Positions 1 to 8,230 of a stretch of DNA of 49,392 nt are shown here, piece after piece. The DNA lies in assembly GCA_903822825.1 (NCBI GenBank), contig CAIJQQ010000047.1:1-49392 (forward strand). The letters are read 5' to 3'. The notes below the pieces were generated by a model that saw nothing but the letters and a program-made list of their open reading frames with translations, made no database searches and was not told the DNA's origin. The translations under genes were made by a program, and so were the position numbers. The stretch comes from an uncultured Burkholderiales bacterium (lineage in GTDB: Bacteria > Pseudomonadota > Gammaproteobacteria > Burkholderiales > Burkholderiaceae_C). Each line of letters opens with the position of its first letter. The stretch's first letter is position 1.

Positions 1-1
1 G

Positions 2-886
2 GTCATGTACCAGCACATTTTCTGGTTCTTCGGTCACCCCGAGGTGTACATCATGATCTTGCCGGCTTTTGGCATCATCAGCCAGATCGTGCCCGCTTTT
101 TCCCGCAAGAAACTCTTCGGTTACGCCTCCATGGTGTACGCCACTTCTTCGATCGCTATCCTTTCGTTCATCGTGTGGGCGCACCACATGTTCACGACCG
201 GCATGCCTGTGACCGGTCAGCTGTTCTTCATGTACGCCACGATGCTGATTGCTGTGCCGACCGCTGTGAAGATCTTCAACTGGATCGCCACCATGTGGCG
301 TGGCTCCATGACATTTGAAACACCCATGCTGTTTGCTGTGGGCTTCATCTTCGTGTTCACCCTGGGCGGTTTCACGGGCCTGATTTTGTCCATGGCGCCG
401 ATTGACATTCAGATGCAAGACACTTACTACGTTGTGGCCCATTTCCACTACGTGCTGGTGGCGGGCTCCTTGTTTGCCTTGTTTGCAGGTTTCTATTACT
501 GGGTGCCCAAATGGACCGGTGTCATGTACAACGAGTCCCGCGGTAAGCTGCACTTTTGGTGGTCGTTGATCTCCTTCAACGTGACCTTCTTCCCGATGCA
601 CTTCTTGGGCTTGGCCGGCATGCCACGTCGCTACGCCGACTATCCGATGCAGTTCACCGACTTCAACATGCTGGCTTCGGTGGGTGCTTTCTTCTTCGGT
701 TTTGCTCAGGTGTACTTTTTCCTCTTCATCGTCTTGCCGACCATGCGTGGTCAGGGCGTCAAAGCAGGTCAAAAACCTTGGGAAGGCTCAGAGGGCCTGG
801 AGTGGGAAGTGCCATCACCAGCCCCTTTCCATACCTTTGAAAACCCACCCAAACTCGACGAGTCTGCGACGCGTGTGATCGGTTGA
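2..886 (+). CDS. ctaD: Cytochrome c oxidase subunit I, 3' part (cut by window start)
   Basis: C-terminal part of the heme-copper oxidase catalytic subunit (about 294 residues visible; the family is usually 500-550). The fragment opens in the HPEVY motif, which holds a CuB histidine and the cross-linked tyrosine. It then shows the HH pair of CuB (AHHMF), the K-channel stretch PTAVKIFNW, and the HFHYV motif with the heme a3 and heme a histidines. Multiple hydrophobic helices alternate with short loops. The subunit sits in the inner membrane and reduces O2 to water while pumping protons. Genes downstream on the same strand are oxidase assembly factors and subunit III, so this is an aa3-type operon. 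The start lies upstream of the window. Confidence 0.97.
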   Translation, partial: VMYQHIFWFFGHPEVYIMILPAFGIISQIVPAFSRKKLFGYASMVYATSSIAILSFIVWAHHMFTTGMPVTGQLFFMYATMLIAVPTAVKIFNWIATMWRGSMTFETPMLFAVGFIFVFTLGGFTGLILSMAPIDIQMQDTYYVVAHFHYVLVAGSLFALFAGFYYWVPKWTGVMYNESRGKLHFWWSLISFNVTFFPMHFLGLAGMPRRYADYPMQFTDFNMLASVGAFFFGFAQVYFFLFIVLPTMRGQGVKAGQKPWEGSEGLEWEVPSPAPFHTFENPPKLDESATRVIG

Positions 887-899
887 TGGAAAGTTTGCG

Positions 900-1010
900 A
901 TGACACCCGAACAAAAGAAAAACAATGTGCGCTTGGGCCTGATTTTGGCCTCCGTTGCACTCGTGTTCTTCGTTGGCTTTTTGACGAAGATGGTGCTCTT
1001 GGGCTACTGA
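900..1010 (+). CDS. Cytochrome oxidase small assembly protein, 36 aa
   Basis: A very short gene between ctaD and ctaG. It starts MTPEQKKNNVRLGL, followed by one membrane helix (about residues 12-28) and the end TKMVLLGY. ATG at 900 is preceded by a GGAAAG-like ribosome site about 8 nt upstream. Burkholderiales aa3 operons commonly carry a one-helix protein of this size at exactly this spot, annotated as a small oxidase assembly protein. The role is inferred from position and topology only. Spacing is tight on both sides (13 nt after ctaD, 10 nt before ctaG), so it is translated from the oxidase transcript. Confidence 0.8.
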   Translation: MTPEQKKNNVRLGLILASVALVFFVGFLTKMVLLGY

Positions 1011-1020
1011 GGTCAATCGG

Positions 1021-1629
1021 ATGAATCTGCGCTCTGAAAACCTGAAGATGGTGGGCAAACTGGTGGTTGTGACCGCTGGCATGTTCTGCTTTGGGTATGC
1101 GCTCATCCCGATTTACAAACACATTTGTGAGATCACCGGGATCAACATCTTGTCGGTTTCAGAACGCATGGTGCCGGGTAACGGCACCACGGGCGCTGCG
1201 GTCAAGTTGCCCGCCAATACCCAAGTGGATATGAGTCGTACCATCACGGTTGAGTTTGATGCCAATGCCCGTGGGCCCTGGGAGTTCAAACCTCAAAAAA
1301 GCTCGGTGCAAGTCCATCCTGGCGAATTGGCCACGGTCATGTACGAGTTTCAAAATGTGCAGAACCGCCGCATGGCGGCTCAAGCCATTCCAAGTTACGC
1401 GCCGCACCAGGCGGCCAGCCATTTCAACAAGCTCGAGTGTTTTTGCTTTAACCAGTACACACTCGAGCCTGGCGAAAAAAAGCAATGGCCTGTTTCGTTC
1501 GTCATCGACCCCAAGCTGTCCAAGGATGTGAGCACCATCACCTTGTCCTACACGTTTTTTGAGGTAGGCGGTAAAACACCCCCAGCCCCTGTGGCACAGG
1601 TGGTCCCCTTGAACGGAGTGGGGTCGTGA
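1021..1629 (+). CDS. ctaG: Cytochrome c oxidase assembly protein CtaG (Cox11)
   Basis: Copper chaperone that delivers copper to the CuB site of subunit I. The 202-aa protein has one N-terminal membrane helix (about residues 10-30) and a periplasmic immunoglobulin-like domain. The copper-binding CFCFNQ motif is at residues 140-145 (Cys140, Cys142), with a further cysteine near residue 36. Length and order match Cox11. Its stop codon overlaps the GTG start of the DUF2970 gene by 3 nt, indicating translational coupling in the oxidase operon. Confidence 0.96.
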   Translation: MNLRSENLKMVGKLVVVTAGMFCFGYALIPIYKHICEITGINILSVSERMVPGNGTTGAAVKLPANTQVDMSRTITVEFDANARGPWEFKPQKSSVQVHPGELATVMYEFQNVQNRRMAAQAIPSYAPHQAASHFNKLECFCFNQYTLEPGEKKQWPVSFVIDPKLSKDVSTITLSYTFFEVGGKTPPAPVAQVVPLNGVGS

Positions 1630-1823
1630 GTGACATGGTGCGCACCATTCAGGCCGTGTTGTGGTCTTTTCTGGGCATCCGCAAAAAGGCCGATTACCAA
1701 AAAGACACCGAGCGTCTCAATCCGTTCCACGTCATTGTGGCGGGCATTGTGATGGCATTGTTATTTGTGCTGGGGCTGATGGCCCTGGTCAATTGGGTGG
1801 TGGCGCAGCCCACTGGTTTGTAA
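1626..1823 (+). CDS. DUF2970 family single-helix protein
   Basis: A 65-aa protein starting with GTG inside the end of ctaG (GTGA overlap). It has a basic N-terminal half (LGIRKKADYQKD) and one strong membrane helix at about residues 37-60. Proteins of this size and pattern (DUF2970) sit between ctaG and ctaE in many betaproteobacteria. Their function is unknown, and a role in oxidase assembly is inferred from the conserved position. The family call rests on residue pattern and context. Confidence 0.8.
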   Translation: MSDMVRTIQAVLWSFLGIRKKADYQKDTERLNPFHVIVAGIVMALLFVLGLMALVNWVVAQPTGL

Positions 1824-1864
1824 CCCCAAAATTGAATTACCAAGAAAAGAGAGCAGGAGCCCCC

Positions 1865-2746
1865 ATGAGTTCTACCGCACACGGCACAACGCCTTATTAC
1901 TACGTGCCACATCCATCTCGCCATCCTGTGATGGCGGCCATTGGTTTGTTTTTCGTGATTCTTGGCGCAGGCCAATGGGTCAATGGCGCAGACTGGGGGC
2001 AGTATTCGCTGTTTGGTGGTCTGGCTTGGTGGCTGATTGTTTTGTACCAATGGTTCAAAGAGGCCATTTCTGAAAGTGAAGGCGGCTTGTACGGTCACAA
2101 AATTGACCTTTCCTACCGCTGGAGCATGACCTGGTTCATCTTCTCTGAAGTCATGTTCTTTGGTGCCTTCTTCTCGGCACTGTGGTGGGCCCGCATGCAT
2201 TCCTTGCCTGCACTGGGCAGTTTGGAAAATGCCTTGCTTTGGCCTGATTTCAAAGCGGTCTGGCCCACCCTGGCGGTGGGTGCCACAGCTTCACCTGCGG
2301 GCATCGTCGAGCCTTTTCAGACGATGACGCCGTTCTGGCTCCCGACCATCAACACCGGCTTGTTGTTGACCTCGGGCGTGACACTGACCATCGCGCACCA
2401 CGCTTTGCAGCACGGTGACCGCACCAAAACCATCCGGTTCATGTGGATGACCGTGGCACTGGGGATGGTTTTTCTGTTCGTTCAGGGTTACGAGTACGCT
2501 CACGCTTGGACCGATATGAACCTGAAATTGTCCTCAGGCGTCTATGGCTCAACTTTCTACATGTTGACCGGCTTTCATGGTTTCCACGTGTTTGTAGGCA
2601 TGCTCATGTTGCTGTTCATCACACTGCGCTTGCAAAAAGGGCACTTCACAACCGAGCGACACTTCGGCTTTGAAGGCGCGGCTTGGTACTGGCACTTTGT
2701 GGACGTGGTGTGGCTGGGTTTGTACATCCTTGTTTACTGGCTGTGA
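1865..2746 (+). CDS. ctaE: Cytochrome c oxidase subunit III
   Basis: A 293-aa membrane subunit with about seven helices. Typical Cox3 stretches are FSEVMFFGAFFSALWW, ITIAHHALQHGDR, the QGYEY segment, GFHGFHVFVGM and the terminal WYWHFVDVVWLGLY. The ATG at 1865 is preceded by AGGAG at the right distance. An open frame continues upstream of it but lacks Cox3 sequence, so the longer start is rejected. It closes the structural part of the oxidase operon and is followed 20 nt later by a clear intrinsic terminator. Confidence 0.97.
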   Translation: MSSTAHGTTPYYYVPHPSRHPVMAAIGLFFVILGAGQWVNGADWGQYSLFGGLAWWLIVLYQWFKEAISESEGGLYGHKIDLSYRWSMTWFIFSEVMFFGAFFSALWWARMHSLPALGSLENALLWPDFKAVWPTLAVGATASPAGIVEPFQTMTPFWLPTINTGLLLTSGVTLTIAHHALQHGDRTKTIRFMWMTVALGMVFLFVQGYEYAHAWTDMNLKLSSGVYGSTFYMLTGFHGFHVFVGMLMLLFITLRLQKGHFTTERHFGFEGAAWYWHFVDVVWLGLYILVYWL

Positions 2747-2765
2747 TCGATGCACTGCTTCAAAG

Positions 2766-2792
2766 AAAAGCGCCCCAACGGGCGCTTTTTTT
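2766..2792 (+). terminator. Rho-independent terminator after ctaE
   Basis: Stem AAAAGCGCCC / GGGCGCTTTT with a 4-nt loop, followed by a run of T. It lies 20 nt after the ctaE stop and before the convergent small membrane gene, so it ends the ctaD-ctaE transcript. Confidence 0.88.
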
Positions 2793-2805
2793 GTGTGCTC
2801 CCCGT

Positions 2806-3039
2806 TCATGCGCCGGCAGGGATGCCAGAAGGCTGGATCCAACCCATCTTCCATGAGATGAGGACACAGATGAAAAGCAGTATGGAAAAACCGACCCGGA
2901 ATGCCAGTGCCTTGGCCATGTTCCCTTTGGGGCGCTGTATGCCTTCTGGGCTGGGAGGGCCTCCTCGCATCATGTACACCAAGGCCATGACCAGGCTGGC
3001 CAATATGGCCACAAATGCAAATGCAACTAAGAGTTTCAT
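2806..3039 (-). CDS. Twin-transmembrane protein (DUF2909 type), 77 aa
   Basis: Small protein with two predicted membrane helices (about residues 3-22 and 47-67) joined by a short basic loop rich in Gly and Pro (MRGGPPSPEGIQRPKG). Small twin-helix proteins of the DUF2909 type are found beside surf1 in beta- and gammaproteobacterial oxidase clusters. The start MKLLVAF is chosen because residues upstream of it in the open frame are not hydrophobic and overlap surf1. It is divergent from surf1 with only 15 nt between the two start codons. Role unknown; oxidase assembly is a guess from context. Confidence 0.75.
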   Translation of the reverse strand: MKLLVAFAFVAILASLVMALVYMMRGGPPSPEGIQRPKGNMAKALAFRVGFSILLFICVLISWKMGWIQPSGIPAGA

Positions 3040-3054
3040 GATCGGAATTATCCA

Positions 3055-3798
3055 ATGAGCGAGAGGTCCTTGTCTATTTGGCGAATTGGCATCTTGCTGG
3101 CCGCTGTCGCGGGGGTGCTCAGCACCGCGGCCTTGGGCCGATGGCAATTGGCGCGAGCCGACGAAAAGCAGGCGCTGACGGACCAAAGGCTGTCAAAGGC
3201 CGCCATGGCCCCAGTGCAGTGGAGTGAACTGGGAAGGGCAGGCGAGGGTATTGAAAATCGCCAAGCCTTGCTTCACCGCTCTGTGCTGCTCAAAGGCCAT
3301 TGGGAGGCAGAAAAAACCGTCTACCTCGACAACCGTCAGATGCAGGGTCGTGCAGGCTTTTATGTGGTGACGCCCTTGGTGTTGAACGGCGGTGGGGTTG
3401 CCATCCTTGTGCAACGCGGCTGGGTGCCACGGTCGTTCACCGATCGTCAAAGCTTGCCAAAGGTCACTGCACCCGATGCGGAAGTGGCTTTGCAAGCCCA
3501 TTTGGCCCCATGGCCTTCACGGATGTATGACTTTGCAGGCGTGGAGCGGGGCCCAATACGGCAAAATCTCGACTTGCATGATTTCCGATCTGAGACAGGC
3601 TTGCCGCTGCTGGAAGTCAGCGCGGTGCAGGCAGGTCCCGCCAGCGAAGGCTTGTTGCGTGAGTGGCCTCAAGTGGCTTCTGGCATAGAAAAACACCATG
3701 GTTATGCATTCCAATGGTTCGGGCTCAGCGCCTTGATCGCTCTACTTTATGTCTGGTTTCAAATTGTCCAACCCCGCAGAAAACAAAAAAATGGTTGA
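3055..3798 (+). CDS. SURF1 family cytochrome oxidase biogenesis protein
   Basis: A 247-aa protein with the Surf1 layout. There is an N-terminal helix (about 9-29) ending in the conserved GRWQLARADEK, a periplasmic domain with the segments VYLDNRQMQGRAGFYVVTPL and LVQRGWVPR, and a C-terminal helix ending in a basic tail (about 220-240, motif HHGYAFQWFGLSALIAL). Surf1 helps insert heme a into subunit I. It starts a second run of genes (surf1, SCO-like, ctaA, ctaB, SCO) on the plus strand. Confidence 0.95.
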   Translation: MSERSLSIWRIGILLAAVAGVLSTAALGRWQLARADEKQALTDQRLSKAAMAPVQWSELGRAGEGIENRQALLHRSVLLKGHWEAEKTVYLDNRQMQGRAGFYVVTPLVLNGGGVAILVQRGWVPRSFTDRQSLPKVTAPDAEVALQAHLAPWPSRMYDFAGVERGPIRQNLDLHDFRSETGLPLLEVSAVQAGPASEGLLREWPQVASGIEKHHGYAFQWFGLSALIALLYVWFQIVQPRRKQKNG

Positions 3799-4462
3799 TG
3801 CCCCCCTGGCCATGACCGTGCATGACATGCCCGGTCCATTGGAGGTGGCACAGGCCGATGAGCAACGAACCGTCTCCGGGCGAATGAAAATGCTGATGGT
3901 GATGCTGGTATGCGCCACGCCCATCATTGCTTCTTACTTCACTTATTACGTGATCCGCCCCGAAAGCCGCCGCAACTATGGCGAACTGATCACGCCCCTC
4001 AAGGAAATGCCACAGGCCACGGTGCACGACATGAAGGGTACGGCGCTGCCCTTGTCAAACCTCAAGGGCCAATGGTTGCTGGTGTCGGTCAGCGGGGGCG
4101 CATGTGATGCGTCTTGCCAGCAAAACTTGTATTTCCAGCGCCAACTGAGAGAGGTACTGGGTAAAGACAAAGACCGTCTTGACCGCTTGTGGTTGATCAA
4201 CGACGAGGCCCCCGTTCCTTCAGATTTGCAGCTGGCATTGAACCCGACGCAAGCGCTGCGGATGGATGCAGGCGCACTGCAAAACTGGTTGACTCCAGCC
4301 ACCGGACACGCGCTGCAAGACCATTTGTATGTGGTCGATCCGATGGGCAACTGGATGATGCGTTTTCCGGCGAACATGGATGTGACGTCGGCCTCCAAGG
4401 CCAAACGTGACCTGGAGCGCCTCATGCGTGCTTCTGCGTCATGGGATCAACCAGGACGCTGA
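3791..4462 (+). CDS. SCO-like membrane protein with CxxxC, between surf1 and ctaA
   Basis: A 223-aa protein with one membrane helix near residues 33-54 followed by a thioredoxin-like periplasmic domain. It contains CDASC (Cys105, Cys109) and a histidine (His178) just before YVVDPMGN. That is the same spacing logic as the copper ligands of SCO proteins. Burkholderiales genomes often carry this gene here under the misleading name 'cytochrome C oxidase subunit I'. ATG at 3791 overlaps the surf1 stop by 8 nt and is preferred. An upstream ATG at 3749 would overlap surf1 by 50 nt and has no visible ribosome site. A copper or thiol role in CuA/CuB assembly is inferred. Confidence 0.8.
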   Translation: MVDAPLAMTVHDMPGPLEVAQADEQRTVSGRMKMLMVMLVCATPIIASYFTYYVIRPESRRNYGELITPLKEMPQATVHDMKGTALPLSNLKGQWLLVSVSGGACDASCQQNLYFQRQLREVLGKDKDRLDRLWLINDEAPVPSDLQLALNPTQALRMDAGALQNWLTPATGHALQDHLYVVDPMGNWMMRFPANMDVTSASKAKRDLERLMRASASWDQPGR

Positions 4463-4466
4463 CACC

Positions 4467-5600
4467 ATGCCAGTGGATTTGTACAACCTCCGACCGGCTT
4501 TGGAACTCATGGGCTTGGGCTTGTTGGTGGCAGGGCTGCCCTTGTTCTGGACCTGGCACAAACACCGCCAGGCAAGTCCTTCGGGAAAATTGAAGGCGCT
4601 GACGGTTTTGACCTTGGTGTTGACTTTCGAGCTGGTGCTGGTGGGAGCGTTTACGCGCCTGACCGATTCAGGACTGGGCTGCCCCGACTGGCCTGGCTGC
4701 TATGGCAGCGCCACGCCACTGGAGGCGCAGCGTGAAATTGCCCAGGCCCAGGCAGCCATGCCCACGGGTCCAGTGACCCACAGCAAGGCCTGGATTGAAA
4801 TGGTGCACCGCTACATGGCGACTGGTGTCGGGGTGTTGATCATCAGCCTTTGCGTCCTCACTTGGCGCCAGTGGCGACGCGACCGTCGCTTGGCAGTCCA
4901 TCCAGGCTGGACCCTGCTGACCCTGCTCTGGGTCTGTCTTCAAGGGGCCTTTGGGGCGCTGACGGTGACCATGAAACTGTTTCCTGCCATTGTGACCATG
5001 CACCTGATGTTGGCCATTGGTTTGCTGGCTTTGTTGGTGATGCAGGCGGTGCGTTATGAGGGCTGGAACAGTGTTCGCGTTCCTCGTGGTCTGCATTGGG
5101 GCTTGTTGGTCGCCCTGGGCTTGCTCTGGTTGCAAATCTTTTTGGGTGGGTGGGTCAGTACCAATTACGCTGTTTTGGCCTGCAGTGACTTTCCGACCTG
5201 TCAGGGCTCGTGGTGGCCTGCAATGGACTGGCAGGGTTTTAGCTTGTGGCGTGAGCTGGGCTATGGAGTCGATGGCCAGCCATTGGCGTTCGCCGCGCTG
5301 GCCAGCATCCATTACATCCACCGTTGCATGGCCTGGATCGTCTTGGCTTGGTTGATCGGTCTGGGCTGGCGCATGCGTTTGCATTCGGGGCTGGCCCGTC
5401 CTGCGAGGGCACTTTTGGCGTTGTCAGCACTTCAGTTTTTCACGGGGCTGTCCAACGTGGTTTTAGGTTGGCCCTTGTTCTCTGCCGTGTTGCACACGGG
5501 GGGCGCGGCCGCATTGATGATGACTTTGACCTGGGCTTTGTCACTCAGCACCACTTCGGTGGCTTCGCAACTTTCTATGAATTCAAGGCCTGTCGCATGA
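4467..5600 (+). CDS. ctaA: Heme A synthase (CtaA/Cox15)
   Basis: Converts heme O to heme A in the inner membrane. The 377-aa protein has eight helices in two four-helix halves. Heme-ligand histidines are visible at about residues 114, 179, 285 and 343, in MVHRYM, VTMHLM, HYIHRCM and VLHTGG. Both cysteine pairs of the Cox15 type are present: [11 protein letters not shown] (Cys72, Cys78) and ACSDFPTC (Cys239, Cys245). The ATG at 4467 follows the upstream stop by 4 nt. The longer open frame runs back through that gene and is rejected. The stop overlaps the ctaB ATG (ATGA). Confidence 0.96.
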   Translation: MPVDLYNLRPALELMGLGLLVAGLPLFWTWHKHRQASPSGKLKALTVLTLVLTFELVLVGAFTRLTDSGLGCPDWPGCYGSATPLEAQREIAQAQAAMPTGPVTHSKAWIEMVHRYMATGVGVLIISLCVLTWRQWRRDRRLAVHPGWTLLTLLWVCLQGAFGALTVTMKLFPAIVTMHLMLAIGLLALLVMQAVRYEGWNSVRVPRGLHWGLLVALGLLWLQIFLGGWVSTNYAVLACSDFPTCQGSWWPAMDWQGFSLWRELGYGVDGQPLAFAALASIHYIHRCMAWIVLAWLIGLGWRMRLHSGLARPARALLALSALQFFTGLSNVVLGWPLFSAVLHTGGAAALMMTLTWALSLSTTSVASQLSMNSRPVA

Positions 5601-6493
5601 CCTCTGCCTCTGCTTTTTTTGCGCCAACCGTATGGCGGCAGTACTACGCGCTGACCAAGCCTCGCGTGGTCCAACTCATTGTTTTCTGCGCCTTGATTGG
5701 CATGGTCTTGGCCGTGCCAGGTGTGCCAAATGGTTCCGAGCTGATGCTGGGTCTTTGGGCCTGCACAGGCATATGGCTTGTGGCTGGGGCTGCGGCCGCG
5801 TTCAACTGCCTGGTGGAAAAAACCATCGATGCCAAGATGAAGCGCACCGCCTGGCGCCCCACGGCCAAAGGCGAGCTCAGTGACCGTCAGGCGCTGCTGT
5901 TTTCTGGCGCTTTGTGCGCTGTGGGATCGGCTGTGTTGTACGTGATGGTCAATCCCTTGACCATGTGGCTGACATTTGCCACCTTTGTCGGCTACGCGGT
6001 CATTTACACGGTGATCCTCAAGCCGCTGACACCGCAGAACATCGTCATTGGTGGCGCCAGTGGTGCAATGCCCCCGGTGCTGGGCTGGGCAGCCATGACC
6101 GGCGATGTGGGGCCTGAAGCATTGATTTTGTTCTTGATCATTTTCCTGTGGACGCCGCCGCATTTTTGGGCGCTGGCTCTGTACCGCGTCGAGGACTACC
6201 GCAAGTCGGGCTTGCCCATGCTGCCTGTGACGCACGGCAATGCTTTCACGCGCCTGCAAATCTTGCTCTACACCGTGGTGTTGATGGCTTCTTGCCTCAT
6301 GCCCTTTGTGTACGGCATGAGTTCGTGGCTGTACCTGGCCGCGGCCGTGGTGCTGAGTGTGGGTTTCATAGGGTATGCCGTGGCCCTGTGGCGGCAGTAT
6401 TCGGATGAATTGGCCCGCAAGACATTCCGGTTTTCACTGATCCATCTGAGCGCTTTGTTTGCTGCTTTGTTGGTGGACCACTATTGGTTCTGA
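5597..6493 (+). CDS. ctaB: Protoheme IX farnesyltransferase (heme O synthase)
   Basis: UbiA-family membrane prenyltransferase, 298 aa, about nine helices. It adds a farnesyl group to heme b to make heme O, the substrate of CtaA next door. It shows the N-terminal [10 protein letters not shown], the first prenyl-diphosphate motif from Asn70 through Asp78 ([13 protein letters not shown]) followed by RTAWRP, and the second conserved region [13 protein letters not shown]. The start is the ATG at 5597 overlapping the ctaA stop. The much longer upstream frame lies inside ctaA and is a shadow. Confidence 0.97.
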   Translation: MTSASAFFAPTVWRQYYALTKPRVVQLIVFCALIGMVLAVPGVPNGSELMLGLWACTGIWLVAGAAAAFNCLVEKTIDAKMKRTAWRPTAKGELSDRQALLFSGALCAVGSAVLYVMVNPLTMWLTFATFVGYAVIYTVILKPLTPQNIVIGGASGAMPPVLGWAAMTGDVGPEALILFLIIFLWTPPHFWALALYRVEDYRKSGLPMLPVTHGNAFTRLQILLYTVVLMASCLMPFVYGMSSWLYLAAAVVLSVGFIGYAVALWRQYSDELARKTFRFSLIHLSALFAALLVDHYWF

Positions 6494-6500
6494 GGTGAAC

Positions 6501-7094
6501 ATGCACAAGCGCCAATTCATGAGGGTTGCAACTGCGGCGGGCTTGGCCATGCTCGCAGCTTGTGGTCAGGACAAGCCGGCTTTCAAAGGTGTCGACATCA
6601 CAGGGGCCGATTACGCGAAGGGCTGGGAGCTGCCCGACCAACACGGACAAGTCCGCACACTCAAAGACTTTGCCGGCAAGGTCGTGGTTGTATTTTTCGG
6701 CTACACCCAGTGCCCGGACGTGTGCCCCACCACCATGCAGGAGCTGACGCAGGTCAAGCAGTTGCTGGGGCCCGATGGTGGCAAATTGCAAGCTGTGTTC
6801 ATCACGATCGACCCCGAGCGCGACACAGCCGAGCTGCTCAAAGCCTACATGGCCAACTTTGATCCCACGTTCATCGCCTTACGCGCCTCGCCTGAGCAAC
6901 TGGCTGCTGTGGCCAAGGACTTCAAGATTTACTACAAGAAGGTCGACGGCAAGAGCGCAACCAGCTACACGATGGACCATTCAGCGGGCAGCTACACCTT
7001 CGACACCCAAGGGCGTGTGCGCTTGTACAACCGCTATGGCACAGGCGCTCCCGCACTGGCCGAAGACGTGAAGCGCTTGCTCAAAGGCGCTTGA
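6501..7094 (+). CDS. SCO1/SenC family copper chaperone lipoprotein
   Basis: A 197-aa periplasmic lipoprotein. A basic start (MHKRQFMR) and short hydrophobic stretch end in the lipobox LAAC, with Cys21 as lipid site. The thioredoxin-like domain carries CPDVC (Cys71, Cys75) and the distal His160 in MDHSAGSY, the three copper ligands of SCO proteins. The family supplies copper to the CuA site of subunit II or acts as its thiol reductase. It follows ctaB by 7 nt and is the last gene of the assembly operon. Together with the gene at 3791 the locus holds two SCO-fold proteins with full ligand sets. Confidence 0.95.
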   Translation: MHKRQFMRVATAAGLAMLAACGQDKPAFKGVDITGADYAKGWELPDQHGQVRTLKDFAGKVVVVFFGYTQCPDVCPTTMQELTQVKQLLGPDGGKLQAVFITIDPERDTAELLKAYMANFDPTFIALRASPEQLAAVAKDFKIYYKKVDGKSATSYTMDHSAGSYTFDTQGRVRLYNRYGTGAPALAEDVKRLLKGA

Positions 7095-7132
7095 CTCTGC
7101 GCCCTGCGCGCTGGCCACCCGAGCGATCCACC

Positions 7133-8113
7133 TCAGTTGATCTGGATGGCCTGCTTGCGCACGATGTCGCCCAGGTTTTGGGTGTCAACTTCAATGCGGT
7201 TCTTCAGACCCTCGGGCGATGAGCCCACCACTTGCCAGCCCTGCTGGAACAAACGGGCACGCATGTCGGGCGAGCGAACGATGTCGCTGAGGACCGCCGA
7301 CAGCTTCTGGATGTGCTTTGCCGGCATGGAGGCGGGCGCAGCCACCGCGTTCCAAATTTCGAGCTGGTAGTTTTTAACCCCTGATTCCGAAAGACTTGGG
7401 ACATCAGGTGCCAAGGTGCTGCGCCCATTGCTGGTCATGCCAATGGCCCTCAACTTACCCGCTTGTATATGCGTGAGTGCCATCGCTGGCGGCAGCAAAG
7501 CCAGTTGAATCTGACCGCCCATCATGGCGTTGATGATCTGTGGATTGCCGGGGTAGGGCACATGCACCGGGTCTAGGCCTGTGCGGGCTTTGAGCAGTTC
7601 CATGCCCAGGTGCGCCACTGTGCCCACACCCGGCGAGCCGTAGCTCAGCTGTTGGCCCTTTTGTCGGGCTTCTGCCAGCCACTGGACCGGCGTTTGGCCA
7701 GAGGCCGAATAAGGCGCTGTCAGGAGCAGCGGCGCGGTGCCGATCAGGCTCACGGGCGCCAAGTCCTTGAGCGGGTCGAAAGGCAACTTGGGGTTGAGGA
7801 TGCGGGCCACCGTCATGTTGCCGTTGATCATCAGCCCCAGGGTGTGGCCGTCTGTGGCCTTGGCCACCGCATCGGCGGCGATGTTGCCGCCTGCCCCCAC
7901 CTTGTTCTCAACGATCACCGTTTGCCCCAGGGCCTTGCCCAAAGGCTCGGCCAGTGCGCGGGCAGTCAAGTCAGGGCTGGAGCCCGCCGGAAAACCAACC
8001 ACCCATCGCAGCGTGTGCGTTGGCCATTCGCTGGCGTTGGCGCTGGAGATGCTGGCTGACCAAAGCAATCCGGCAAGCGGCATCCAGATGCGCAGCATGG
8101 GCCAGGGTGACAT
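7133..8113 (-). CDS. Tripartite tricarboxylate transporter substrate-binding protein (Bug family), orphan
   Basis: A 326-aa periplasmic binding protein of the TctC/Bug family. A signal peptide near the start ends around SSANA. Family hallmarks are LRWVVGFPAGSSPDLTARALAEPL, VENKVGAGGNIAADAVAKATDG, the HVPYPGNPQIINAMMGGQIQLALLP segment and LRAIGMTS. The start at 8113 is chosen because GAGG stands 6 nt upstream. An ATG at 8098 is the alternative. No TctA/TctB membrane gene is adjacent, as is common for the many Bug proteins in Burkholderiales. The ligand cannot be read from sequence; carboxylates are typical. It converges on the SCO gene with a 38-nt gap. Confidence 0.92.
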   Translation of the reverse strand: MSPWPMLRIWMPLAGLLWSASISSANASEWPTHTLRWVVGFPAGSSPDLTARALAEPLGKALGQTVIVENKVGAGGNIAADAVAKATDGHTLGLMINGNMTVARILNPKLPFDPLKDLAPVSLIGTAPLLLTAPYSASGQTPVQWLAEARQKGQQLSYGSPGVGTVAHLGMELLKARTGLDPVHVPYPGNPQIINAMMGGQIQLALLPPAMALTHIQAGKLRAIGMTSNGRSTLAPDVPSLSESGVKNYQLEIWNAVAAPASMPAKHIQKLSAVLSDIVRSPDMRARLFQQGWQVVGSSPEGLKNRIEVDTQNLGDIVRKQAIQIN

Positions 8114-8189
8114 CAAAACCTCAGGTGACGTTGAACACCCTGATCTTAAGGCTACAGGCCACCGCTGCTTGCTCCCAAGGACGGGCAAA

Positions 8190-8214
8190 AAAAGACCCGG
8201 TCAAGGCCGGGTCT
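8190..8214 (-). terminator. Rho-independent terminator of rpoH
   Basis: Stem AGACCCGG / CCGGGTCT with a 6-nt loop, followed on the minus strand by a T-run. It begins 16 nt after the rpoH stop codon. Confidence 0.9.
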
Positions 8215-8230
8215 GTGTCAAGTCTAATGC

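Noticed and set aside
3749..3790. Upstream ATG for the SCO-like gene
   Set aside because: It would overlap surf1 by 50 nt with no ribosome site; the ATG at 3791 gives the usual short overlap.
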